From Gnetum montanum (taxonomy: Eukaryota; Streptophyta; Gnetopsida; Gnetales; Gnetaceae), in contig MNCI01004147.1 in assembly GCA_015680685.1 (NCBI GenBank), positions 479,035 to 543,034 of the forward strand: a stretch of 64,000 bases of DNA, in the 5' to 3' direction. Under the pieces are notes generated by a model. That model searched no databases. It was not told the DNA's origin and saw only the letters and a list, made by a program, of their open reading frames with translations. Shown in pieces: positions 1-9,882 of the stretch; position 1 is the stretch's first letter; the number at the start of each line of letters is the position of its first letter. Both the position numbers and the translations under genes were made by a program.

Positions 1-1033
1 GGGACACATAATTTCTTGAAAAGGTATTGAGGTGGACATTGAAAAAATAAGGGTCGTACAAAGAATTACCTAATAGAGAGAAACAATCAAAGATGTGAGA
101 TCATTCCTTAACCACACTAGGTAGTACCAGTGCTTCATTGAGAATTTCTCTAAGATCATCAAACTGTTGGTGGAGGTGACAAAGAAGGATGCTCCATTTG
201 TCTAGACTCAGGAATGTAAGCATGCATTTCATCAACTCAAGCAAAAGATCGTGGAAGCTCTAATTCTATGAGCACTTGACTAGTTTAGGCCCTTCCACAT
301 CATGCCTTGGAAAAATTCAAACACCATGTACTTGGGTATATGGTATTTATGTACATGGACCACAATGCAATTAAGTTCCTAATGAATAAGCCAATGGGGA
401 ATCCCCATGTCATATAGTGGCTAATGAACTTGCAAAACTTTGATCTAATAGTGGTAGATTAAAAGGGGACTGAGAACATGATTTTTGACCACATGTCTTA
501 GTTGAGATGGGACAACAAAGAGGAGGAGAGCCCACTTTTAGATCAATTCCCTGATAAACTCCTCTTTGCCTAGGATATAACTTAACAAGTGCCCACTAAA
601 ACAAAATCGTATGATGACATTTTTACCTACCTTCTCACTTAGGAGATGTCATAAAAATGGGACAATAGGAAGAAACAACATTTGCTTAACTAGGAAAAAT
701 AGTTCATGGAAATCAATAGACATCTTTACAAGGTGTGCATTGATGGCATGGTTCGATGGTGCATACTTAATGATGATCAACTACATGTTCTCCAAGATGC
801 TCATGAGGGCCCTTGTGGGGGTCACTATGCTAGGAGGTGCATGACCATTAAGATCCTCATAGTAGGGTATTATTGGCCAACACTTTTCAAGAATGCTCAC
901 CACTTCATCTACTCTTATGAATGCTACTAATGTAATGGTGGGATGACCACTTATATGGAGGGACCTTAGTAGTGGATCTAGCCATTGGAGTCCTTCGATA
1001 TTTGGGGCATCAATTCCATGGATCCCATCACTT

Positions 1034-1110
1034 CCATAGATCATAGTAGCTGTTCAGTACTATACAAAGGCATAGATCATAGTAGCTGTTGACTACTATA
1101 CAAAGTGGGT
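1034..1110 (+). repeat. Short tandem duplication within G integrase
   Basis: Two adjacent copies of a roughly 38-nt unit (CATAGATCATAGTAGCTGTT, then TACTATACAAAG) differ at a few positions. They disrupt the integrase core just before the YYTKW-like stretch. This probably arose by replication slippage after insertion. Confidence 0.8.
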
Positions 1111-1892
1111 AGAAGTGGTGACCATCATCAATTGCACATATTCTATGATTGCTTAGTTTATACAATAGCATGTTGTGAATAGGTATGGGGTGCCACATGT
1201 GCTTATTTCTAATAATGGAACTCATTTTATAGGCACTACTTTTTTGAAGTTCATGCAATGCTCGAGGGTTGAACATAAACTAATAATACCCTACCACCCC
1301 CAAGCTAATAGTTAATTAGAGGTTACAAATAGGGCGATCTCAAAAATACTAATAAGAATAGTTAGTAAATATAGGAGGGATTGGAGCAAAAAACTCAACG
1401 ATGTCCTTTGAGCCTACTGTCCACTTGGAAACTTCCTATTGGTTACTCTCCCTATGAGCTTGTGTATGAAAAACTACCAACTCTTCCTATCCAAGTAGAG
1501 CTTTATACACTATCAATGGCTTGTGACCTTTGCCTTGACCTTAGCCTAGCACAGAAAGAATGGTTAATAAATCTCAACGTGTTAGATGATAACTAACTGG
1601 TGGCCTTGTCATCTAATGAAGTGCATAAGGCATTCAATAAATAATGCCATGATGTTAGAATTATGAAAGTGAAATTTCAACCAGGAGATAAGGTCCTATA
1701 TTGAAATCCCACACTTGTGTTGCAAAAAACTAAGTTCCAAGAATTTTACATTATCTATGAAACCTTTTCTTTTGGGGCCATGTTAATTTACAAACTTGAA
1801 AGCCTAAACAAAAAACTGCTAGTCAACATGCAACAAATAAAACTTTTCCAAGAATCCAAAAGACCCAGTGATCGCAACACCTCAACAAATGG

Positions 1893-1897
1893 ACAAG
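1893..1897. repeat. Target-site duplication ACAAG, left of element A
   Basis: ACAAG directly precedes the TGATGA end of A's left LTR and is identical to 10743-10747 directly after A's right LTR. A 5-bp duplication is normal for Ty3/gypsy integration. Confidence 0.9.
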
Positions 1898-2758
1898 TGA
1901 TGACTGGTGAGGTACCCCTACACTCAACCATATGAATACGAGCGTTCACGCACGATTCGGTCGAACTCCACAGATGGACTAGATGTGGTATCCAGATGGT
2001 TACACATTGATTGCAGTTCGCTGTCTTCCAACCTTGACTAGTATTTACTTGGTCATGTATGGTTTAATCCAAAGCAAGGTAAATGATGTGGTCCTAAACT
2101 TGTGCTACTCCTAGAGACAATGGAAAATAAACTTGTTATAAGCTAATAGGCGATGAGAAGCAAAATCTAAAATAGCCTAAGTGCGATGAGCATCCGTCCT
2201 TAATCATTCGTATGCATCTTGGACCTCATGTACTACTTTTGGGATTACCAAGCGCACATTACTTAAGCACTCCTAAATACACTACTGGGTTACCAAGTAG
2301 TTACACTTCAATGTTCGTGATTAAGTCGTACTCATTCAACATTTAACAACAGGAATAGTAAATGATGGTAAAGAAATATTAACTAAGAAAATAAGAAATA
2401 ACAATAACAATTAAACAATTAAAAACTAAGTGAATGCTGCAATGATGGAGTAACCTCAATCTTTATTGCCAATCATGTGCGTGTCCAAGTACGTCACACT
2501 TGAATAAACGTGCCATATAATTACAATCATCACACTGCGGGCATGCACTGGGGAAAGAATTGAAATGAATTGAAAACTAACAAAAAGACTCTACTTTAAC
2601 ACTATCTCCCTTCTCCCTTTTCTGTGCTCCCAAATGTGTATTTATAGGCTTACATAGGAATCACAATATCGTGTATTCAATATTGTTATCTAGGCCATGA
2701 TATCGTGTACCCAATATTGAGGATCTGATATTGGGGCCTGGGAAACCATGATTCATCA
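1898..2758 (-). repeat. Element A 3' LTR
   Basis: 861 bp, starting TGATGACTGG and ending ATTCATCA in + orientation. It aligns end to end with 9883-10742. In element sense the U3 is very short: the TATA box (CCTATAAATAC, plus 2638-2648) is only about 110 bp from the LTR start. Between them lies a block of repeated words such as ATATCGTGTACCCAATAT (2661-2740). Confidence 0.92.
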
Positions 2759-2772
2759 TACCCCCATGACTG
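2759..2772 (-). other. Element A polypurine tract
   Basis: In element sense the sequence AGTCATGGGGGTA directly precedes the TGATGA start of the 3' LTR, the expected site for plus-strand priming. The same core is next to the 3' LTR in B, C and G. Confidence 0.85.
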
Positions 2773-2899
2773 AATAACAACTTGTCCTTGAGTGAGACAA
2801 AATGAGAACAAGTTCAATTGATTACATAGTGGATAGGTATGGGATTATTGACTAACTAGGGATTACTCATGTTGCAGTGTGGGATTGAACAAAACAAAA

Positions 2900-5659
2900 T
2901 TAGAACACAGACACAGAATCACAAAAGACAAAATTTATTAGAACCCAGGTGGTTCTTGGTGGCGGTGGTTCCTCCATGGGTCTCTTCCCCATATCTTGTG
3001 CTCTAGGTTTTGGAAATTGATGTCTTTGAAGGAGTGCCTAGAGCTTTTCTTCTTCGGTTCAGGGATCTTGTGCCGTCCATGCTAATGCTCCAATGTTTGA
3101 TGGAGTAGGCACCTCCCATGGATACAGAAGTTGCGAAAACATCTGGCTAGCCTTGACATACCAAGCCGCAAATAGCTGTCACTCCTCTTCATAGGTTCTT
3201 GCTTTGTCCTTGTATTCCTGGTAATCCATGAGCCGTCAAGCCAAATCTAGCACGACATCCTTTTATCCTTGGTAGCTAGTCTTGAGCACCTCTAACTCAG
3301 AATTTGCCACTTCTAATTTCTGTAGCATCTTCTTGTGCTTAGCAAATTCTGTTTCATACTTCACGTAGGTGGTTACTACTTGCTTTTCTAATTTTGTTCT
3401 TGGATTTCCTACTATCAACATGGCTAAGTTGGCATACCATAGGTTTGCCAACTCCATATACTCTGAAAGTTCTTGTATCTGTAGGTCCCAGCTTTTTAGT
3501 TCAACTTGGTGGACGAAGGCATAAGTATCCAATATGGCCTGCCAATCAATGTTTTGGGCACTAAGAGCATTAATATGGGCTTTGGCCATATGGATTTCTT
3601 TTTCTATCACCTCTTTGTACATCGCCACCTGACCTCTGAAGTGCTCTTTGAGCTTCTCATGTCGCTTGGCCTCATTCTGCCACATGCTTATTTCAATTTC
3701 TATCTTTTGACAAATCGCACGTACTTCCTTCATTGAGAGGGTTCTATTTTATCTAACCAAGCGATTCATATCCTGTTTGACCCTTACTAACTGTTCTCGT
3801 AATTACTGAAAATTTTCTTTGAGAACATTCTTTTATTTTTCTATTATGGTCAATTGGAGATTGTCAGCGACAAGTTGTTTATTTTTCTCTTGTAAGGCCT
3901 TAAGTGCTTTGGCATGTGCATACATTTGAGCTTGTGCCTTGGAAGCATCCCAATCGACCTTCTCTTTTTCCTCCACCACTTTTATTATCTTCTAACAATT
4001 TATTAAGCTACTTTGTTCGGAAGGACTCTAGCTGGTCGATGGGAATGAATTGAGATGGATCCCGCTATGTAGCTTGCAGGGTGACGAGCTTTTCTTAGAG
4101 TCTTTTTAACTTCGCCTCTACATGCTCAACCCTAACCTCTGCTATGACTAGCTTCCATTTTGTGGGGATGAGGCCTGACTAAGTTGCTATGACATCTTGA
4201 GGGATGTCATCACTTGTCTTATTTGCAACAACCGATCTAGAACATCCTCATGCTCTGTAGGAGTCATCGAGGGACCGGCCAAAGTTTAAGCATCGTGTGC
4301 TATCGTAAAATCCACCGATGGCATAGTAGGGACATTAAATGATTCTTTTATATGGTCTGTGACCACTTCTATTGCTCCTGATGCATCTTGGTGTTGCATG
4401 ACCACTACTGTGGCACCTTCACCAATTTCTAATTGCACTTGAAAAGATGCAACATTCCCAGAGATTTTTTGTGACCAGTGTGATTCCCCTCCTCCTGTTT
4501 GGATAGATACCTTGCCCCGTGCATGATCAATTAAGACTGTGGGTTGTACGACATCATTGATGACCCTGAAGAGATTGGCCTCATCATGGTTTTCCCAATT
4601 GACCATCTCAGCGATGACCCTGAGATGGCTCATTGACTATCAATAGTCCTACGGCAGTAATGGCGGTTGATCTTGCTGGCTTGTAATTTGTGTGCTGGGC
4701 CTCACTTCTTATTCTTGCTCTGGCTCTAGTGTCTCACTAGCACTTTTTCTTGGGGCTTGTGGCTTTAGTAATTCAGCAAATGAAGAATTTTGGGCCTTTC
4801 TAGGGATGTCATTGGTGTACCCTAGAATTCCAGCACATTGGCACAACTTTCTGATGAGACAGAGGAAGGGCAATGCGAACTTTCCTGTCTTATGTTCTTC
4901 AAACCACCTTAAAATTTCTGTAAGATATAGATGGGGTAGGTTGGCATTAACATTGCCCATCAAGATGACACTTCCTCTAGTTGCATATGTGAAAATTTTG
5001 TTTAAACATTTTGTGGGGAAGATGTGATATGTGCTGATTTTGAAGTAGATTCTCTCTTCAAGTGTAAGCTCTCCATATGCTTTATCTTCCTTGTCGTACA
5101 CCCTTTTCAACCATATCTTTCACACATCAACATCAGAATGAGTGGACAAATGAGCAACTTTGGGCCCTGTGTTTAGAAGATTCAACACCTCTGAAATGGC
5201 TTTGGCAAAGAAATCAACAAAAACACCACCAATATCAATGGTGGTGCCTTCTTCTTTATCATGCCAAAATTGGTACATCTCTCCCAGGTACCAATCACCA
5301 CTTTCAGAGAGAATAGGCCACAGTGGGAACCCTTTAAGTTGGTCCCTGACTACTTCGGGAGCAAACTTAGTGAAAGGTCCAAAGTTGAGTTCCACAATCA
5401 CAGTTGCTAATGTGGACCTTTCATGAATTACCTGAACACATTCCGGAGACCATGTGAGCTGTTGTCCCTGTTCAGGTGCTCCATCATCTCCTCCCTCAGC
5501 ATGTCTCGATTGCACAATAACAGAAGGTTCCTAATGGATGCTGAATGATTGTGCCTCATGTTCTATATGTTCCTCAAGAGACACCTGGCCTCTGCCTCTC
5601 CTTAGCATTTTGGATGCACCATGAGAGGGTCCTCCTTGCTATCCTCTTTTAGGGGCCAT
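2900..5659 (-). pseudogene. Element A third ORF (env-position coiled-coil protein), decayed
   Basis: Homologous to the third ORFs of B, C and G. The ATG (5659-5657, MAPKRG) was chosen because it directly follows the conserved splice-acceptor-like TAG and matches the starts in C and G. An open N-terminal part (5515-5120) contains WYLGEMYQFWHDKEEG. A second open part (5110-4709) contains YFKISTYHIFPTKCLNKIFTYATRGSV in shorter recognisable blocks and ends with the CLIRKLC...GILGYTND motif. The coiled-coil region is clearest at 3733-3263 (KEVRAICQKIEIEISMWQNE onward). A Pro-rich tail (EPPPPRTT) ends near 2941, with the in-frame TAA at 2902-2900. Several frameshifts and TAG/TAA/TGA stops interrupt it. 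The first half resembles the 'putative plant transposon protein' regions often annotated near Athila elements; that family assignment is inferred. The biochemical function is unknown. Confidence 0.75.
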
Positions 5660-5914
5660 CTACAATCACATGGAACCATCTATTAGTAAGGCTATTTACA
5701 GAATTTCATTTATACCTTACTTCTTGCCTTAATAGAATCATCTCTTGCTTCGTGTGATTCAGAGTTAGAGATTTTCATGAAAATTCCCCTAAAAGTTTTG
5801 ATATTGAGCCCCATTTTGATTAGGTGATTCCAAAATAAAAAATAATTTTCATGGTCTGGATAAAGAGATAAAATTAATTTGGCAACCGTTTATAACAGTT
5901 TTAAGGTCACTTAC
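5660..5914 (-). promoter_or_regulatory. Candidate intron upstream of A third ORF
   Basis: In element sense AAGG|GTAAGT (donor G at 5914) is followed 255 nt later by TGATTGTAG placed exactly before the ATG at 5659. A branch-point-like ACTAAT (CTAAT at 5686-5682) lies 22 nt before the acceptor. The interval is AT-rich. Elements C and G have the same arrangement; B has the donor but a mutated acceptor. Confidence 0.6.
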
Positions 5915-5979
5915 CCTTATGAAATCCTTCGGGCAATGACGAATTTCAAAAAAACTACATGCAAATTGGAACATACCCT

Positions 5980-6000
5980 TCCCCCACGACTAAGTTAAAC
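5980..6000 (-). other. Internal polypurine-tract-like motif, element A
   Basis: Element-sense TTAGTCGTGGGGGAAGGG lies about 70 nt upstream of the candidate splice donor. It shares the AGTCRTGGGGG core with the true PPT at 2759. B has the same motif at the same distance (24747). Confidence 0.5.
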
Positions 6001-6149
6001 ACTCTGAGTTTAAGCAGGTTCGATTAGAATGAGAATCAGAGTGTTAATGAGCAAGTTATGGATGTTTGAATGGTGGGTGCACAAGCTCGACAATGCGTGG
6101 AAGAAAATTTCAACAATTCCCCTCGCATGAACAATGAATAATGATGTTG

Positions 6150-6182
6150 ATGTGTGTGTGTGTGTGGAGGGGGGGGGGGGGG
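6150..6182. repeat. (TG)n microsatellite followed by poly-G
   Basis: TGTGTG... then a run of about 15 G on the + strand. It sits just downstream, in element sense, of the internal TATA box of A. Simple-sequence expansion. Confidence 0.9.
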
Positions 6183-6186
6183 TTCA

Positions 6187-6300
6187 TATATATAGTATTT
6201 ATAGATGTGATATCATGTACCCGATAGCACGGACCCAATATTGCATTGGACCTGATATTGGGTACCCGAAATCACGGCCCTTCTAAAATAGGGTACTTGG
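6187..6300 (-). promoter_or_regulatory. Internal U3-like promoter of element A
   Basis: In element sense this holds repeated words such as GGGTACCCAATATCAGG, CAATATTGGGTCC and GGGTACATGATATCAC, followed by a TATA box CTATAAATAC (plus 6195-6204). The same words and the same TATA decamer occur in A's LTR U3 (2638-2740). Similarity stops at the TATA box, so this is not a complete LTR. It lies about 540 nt before the third-ORF ATG and could drive it independently of the LTR. The promoter function is inferred. Confidence 0.65.
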
Positions 6301-8050
6301 AAAAATTGATAAATTTTCAAATTTCCAAGGCCAAAAATGAAGGATTTAAGGTTGAGTTGAAAGATCTAGGATAACTTGTAAAGAGACCTAAAGGCACCAA
6401 GAGTGTAATGAGGTGGAATGTAACAATGAAATTCATGAATAGGATGAAGAAAAAGGACATGTAGTGGTGCACAAGAACGTTTGAATTAGAATGATGATAA
6501 AGGAAAAGATAATTGTAGCAATGCAATACTTGGAGGGTGTAAGATGATGTGGTGATGTGAAAAGAGTGCAAATTACAAGAGTTACGCAAGTGGGTCCTCC
6601 CCAAATCAGGTTCCTACTTATCATGCCCTTACGTAACCACACTTGAAAATGTTCATAGATACTAAAAGGGTTAAATGTAATCCACACTAATTTCACAGCA
6701 AAACACACATATGTAGATACCACTATGATGAGGTATGAGTTTTGTGCCACACAAGACACAAGCTAGAAATACTTAGATAGTGAGGTGGAACGAATGGTAG
6801 AAGGGATTGTAGAGATCAGGACATGAGGTAACTAACCCTGGGCATAATGAATCCATAGTGTAGGGCGTGATTAATGTGTCATTAGCCCATTGCTCCAAGA
6901 TCAATACCAAGTCCATTCTTCCGATCAGTGACATTGCATTGTTTCATCCAATGATGGACAACCATAAGAGCACTATGATAGCAAGGTGTATGATCACTTG
7001 GCATTTTGTCCAAGGGAGGAGTGATTTGGAATTTCTCTGCGGCATATTTTTTTCTTGATCTTTTCTTTGTGTTTTCCTCTTGTTTTCTCATTTTTTTTCT
7101 TTTTCTTTTTCTAGCGGCTTTGGCACTTTTTTTTTCCCAACAGTGAATTGAAGAAGCCAGCAACCTTTAGGCATGGGTGCATGTCTTTCTAGTGAGACCC
7201 CCTAGAACAACATTGAGTTTCTTTATTGAGTACCTTCATTACTCTTACTCCCATTTTTTGTTAGATCTACAAGGATCTTAGTACAACGAGGCTGCATGAT
7301 AACACCTATAGATGTCACCAAAAGAATTCACAAATCCCCTTGATGTCACACCTTGGCCATTCCTACTTAGTCCATCATTCTTCGCTCTGGGCATAATGAG
7401 CACAAAGTTACTTTAAGTTTTTATGATGACAAGAATATCATTGTACCCAGAGTAGAACCTTTTATTAATAGAATGGATGGATGGATGTTGTGGGCTCGCT
7501 ATCTAAGTAATTAGTCACCTGAGACTTGATAGCGTAGAACAACACCTTAACTGACAAGTCACATGAATATTTTATTTTCCAATGAGATTACCCTCAAAAA
7601 GATAAAACAACAATTAAAAAGATAAAACAACAAATTGAAAGATGAAAAATTTAAAAATAAAAAAATTTGTAAAATTGAAGAAAAGGAAAAACATTTATTA
7701 ATTCTACTTATTAGAATGGAGGATATCTCCCATAACTAAACTTTTGGGCATGGCTAGAATTAATAAATGGAAAATGCAGATCCATGCATGTTACAAATAT
7801 TGGAGTCTAGTCATGTCCAAACCATTAGGTGTCTTTTGATGTGGTGGATGGAATGTACCCAAATTGGGGTGCACACACTTGATTAAAGTAGGCATATTGG
7901 GGCAAATTATATGATGTGGTTAATTGATAAGGAGTTGACCCACTATGGCATTCATGACTATAAGATGGTATGCACGGATCCATTCTCTCCTTATGTGGCT
8001 ATATTCATTGGGCCACATGGTATTTGGAGTATTGATTAGTGGCCCTGTTA
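6301..8050 (-). other. Non-coding spacer of element A (between gag and third-ORF promoter)
   Basis: No protein-coding similarity could be recognised. Part of it (about 6570-6850) aligns with B's spacer (about 25310-25600) through shared blocks such as GGGTCCTCCCCAAA, so it is part of the element and not an unrelated insertion. GTTTAGTTATGGGAGATA at about 7720-7740 corresponds to the pol-end motif of C and G and marks where pol would have ended. The pol deletion therefore lies between about 7760 and 8050. Confidence 0.6.
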
Positions 8051-9750
8051 AGATAGTAGGAGGTGTTGAGTTTGAAGGAGAAGGTGCATCACAGTGCTGG
8101 ACTTGTGCTGAGTTGGTTGATGTAGTGGTTTCAGAACCATGCTATCTCTTTCTATGGTCATGCCTAAAGAAAGGATGCTTTTGATGTTCTGGAGGACCTC
8201 CACTGCTATTGACAATAGTAGCACAAGTAATGTTCGTGGGTTGTTGCTATGGTGCAAAACCTTTTGACACAACTAGTGGCGATGTAGAAGGAGGTGAATG
8301 ATGAGAATATTGAGGGCGAGGAGAAGTGCAAGGAACATGAGGTGGTGATCTTGTTGGAGAGGACATGGGTTGATAATACTTAGGAGAATGATAACAATGT
8401 AGTGAAATAGAGGATGTTGACATAGTTGAGGAAACAAGATGCTGGACATAATAAGCACTTCAGTTCGGATGGTATGAAGGGTGTGACTGGTCTGACTGTG
8501 GCCTCCCCTACGATTGGGGTTTTCGCCACAGTGGTTGAACCTAATATTTTTGTACAAAATCTGGATGTAACATCCCTCCCCAATGCTCATGTAAATGTGA
8601 CAATATTGGGCATTGGCCTTTGGGGTGATCGTACAGGAAAATGTCACATTGATATGGGTGATTTGTAGTTGAGCTTCTATTCTTATTATCTTCAACCCTT
8701 TGTTATAATTATTGTGTGATGTCCTGTCTTATTTCTTGATTTAGCATAGTTCCACCTCTAATAATGTTGGCATATTCTCCTCTTTTCATGCACTCATTCC
8801 ATCATTTAATTAATCTTTGCCTCAATTTTATTTAGTGATTGTAGTGTTGGTAGAGATGATTCCACCTCCTTGAGGTGAGTTGATTTCTCCTCTTCATGAT
8901 CATGGACCTTTACTATGTCAAAAGTTTGGTCCCGTTGAGATTTTTCAACATTCTCCCATTTAGCTATTTCTCCTTCTTATTTTGCTACCTGCTTTATAAG
9001 CTCTTGGAATTGAGGGGTTTGTAGCTCGTATAGTTGACCTTAGGCATACATCCCTAGGATCTCCCTTATTTTGTTACGGAGCCCATCCATGATGTGATAC
9101 ATTAGCCTTTCCTTGGAGAACCCATGGCTTGGGCAATTGTTTAACACTGAATAGTATCTTTCTAAGGCCATGTCCAAGGGTTCATGTTCCCCTTCTTTCC
9201 ACTCTTGGATTTGTCTCCTCAAGGCTAACACTCTTGCATAAGTTTGATATCTTTCATTGAAGAGTTCTACCATTGTTAGCCAACGTCAAATTGATTTTGG
9301 TCTTAAGGACCTGTACCATACTTTTGCTTGGCCAACGAGTGTCGTAGGAAAGAGCTTAAGTTTTTGCCACCCATTATCAATATTGTTCCATACACATGAA
9401 TCATGGAAGGCTTGTAAATGAAGTTGCGGATCTAAATCATAGCCTCCTAAAAACTTGGAAAATTTGTTTAAATCAAGCTTGGGTAGATGGCTTTCCTTAC
9501 AATGCTTGTGAGAGATTTGAACAACCTCTTGTATATGCATTAGGCTCTTAGTGGCTAGCAAGGGTTCATTGTCACTAGGTAGGTTATGAATTTATGAGTT
9601 GGGATGATGTTGTCTTCGTTTATGTACATAGGAGACCCCTGCATAAGATTGAGTACTTCAAACTTCGTCTTCATCATCATATAATTCGTTGGTCCTCCAA
9701 TGAATTGCCTTAGTAGTTGTTGGGTTATTATAGTCTTGTGAGAGAGACAT
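8050..9750 (-). pseudogene. gag: Element A gag remnant
   Basis: The start is taken at 9750 (MSLSQDYNN), just downstream of the PBS. A capsid-like domain spans 9561-9040, with LPKLDLNKFSKFLGGYDLDP, LHLQAFHDSC, KLKLFPTTLVGQAKVWYRSL and the C-terminal NCPSHGFSKERLMYHIMDGL. This is the usual plant retrotransposon Gag (UBN2-like/retrotrans_gag) arrangement. Near 8640 a knuckle CX2[C]X3HX4C can be read (CDIFLYDHPKGQC), with Phe in place of the second Cys. The C-terminal Pro/Gln/Ser-rich region (ending near HPFFRHDHRK, about 8160) matches the gag-protease linker of B, C and D. Frameshifts and stops make it non-functional. The N terminus is shorter than in B, C and D. Confidence 0.75.
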
Positions 9751-9863
9751 TGTTGTGAATTTGTGTGTGACTTATTTGCAATTACTTCTTTCTGAAAGAT
9801 ATATCGTTAAGGCTTCATTACAACGATCTTGGATGCTGCAACTAATCTAAATAACTAGCATCG

Positions 9864-9881
9864 TCCTTGGCAACGGCGCCA
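9864..9881 (-). other. Element A primer-binding site (tRNA-Asp type)
   Basis: Element-sense TGGCGCCGTTGCCAAGGA begins two bases inside the 5' LTR. It matches the complement of the plant tRNA-Asp 3' end at 16 of 18 positions (AA in place of GG). Athila elements typically use tRNA-Asp. Confidence 0.85.
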
Positions 9882-9882
9882 A

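Larger units (their letters stand above)
1..1897 (+). mobile_element. Element G, left part (Athila-like Ty3/gypsy retrotransposon)
   Basis: This is the pol portion of a + strand element whose 5' half lies outside the window. It ends at the insertion point of element A; the 5 bases ACAAG at 1893-1897 are repeated at 10743-10747, after which G resumes. Sequence just after 10747 aligns with the end of pol in element C (minus strand near 54000-54110), so the two halves are collinear. The whole segment is a pseudogene with many in-frame stops. Confidence 0.85.
1..1897 (+). pseudogene. pol: Element G pol remnant: RT end, RNase H, integrase
   Basis: Reading in + frames gives the end of RT (VTKKDAPFV at about 165-200), a truncated RNase H, and an integrase. 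The RNase H goes directly from FHIM (about 295) to a segment like ALEKFKHHVLGY; comparison with element D (63270-63450) shows about 45 codons missing, including the catalytic part. The integrase zinc-binding region (HEGPCGGHYARR then YWP) is at about 805-950 and the catalytic core continues to about 1400. The motif LISDNGTHF reads as ISNNGTHF at about 1204-1230, an apparent Asp-to-Asn change in a catalytic residue. The stretch LEVTNR (about 1316) is preceded by a TAA. The C-terminal part (FQPGDKVLY, then SETFSFGAML at about 1755) runs to the A insertion. It is non-functional. Confidence 0.8.

Noticed and set aside
4692-5426. Several + strand open frames of 80-110 codons
   Set aside because: Antisense to the third ORF of A, which has homologues in three other elements in the sense frame.
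6187-6300. Internal promoter block as a remnant of a nested solo LTR
   Set aside because: No R/U5 similarity continues past the TATA box, no TGATGA...TCATCA ends and no target duplication; four elements have it at the same place.
6301-8050. Possible hidden pol remnant in A
   Set aside because: I looked for RT, RNase H and integrase blocks in all frames by comparison with B, C and D and saw none; parts align with the non-coding spacer of B instead.
8426-8668. 80-codon + strand open frame
   Set aside because: Antisense shadow of the A gag C-terminal region (zinc knuckle and Pro/Gln tail).
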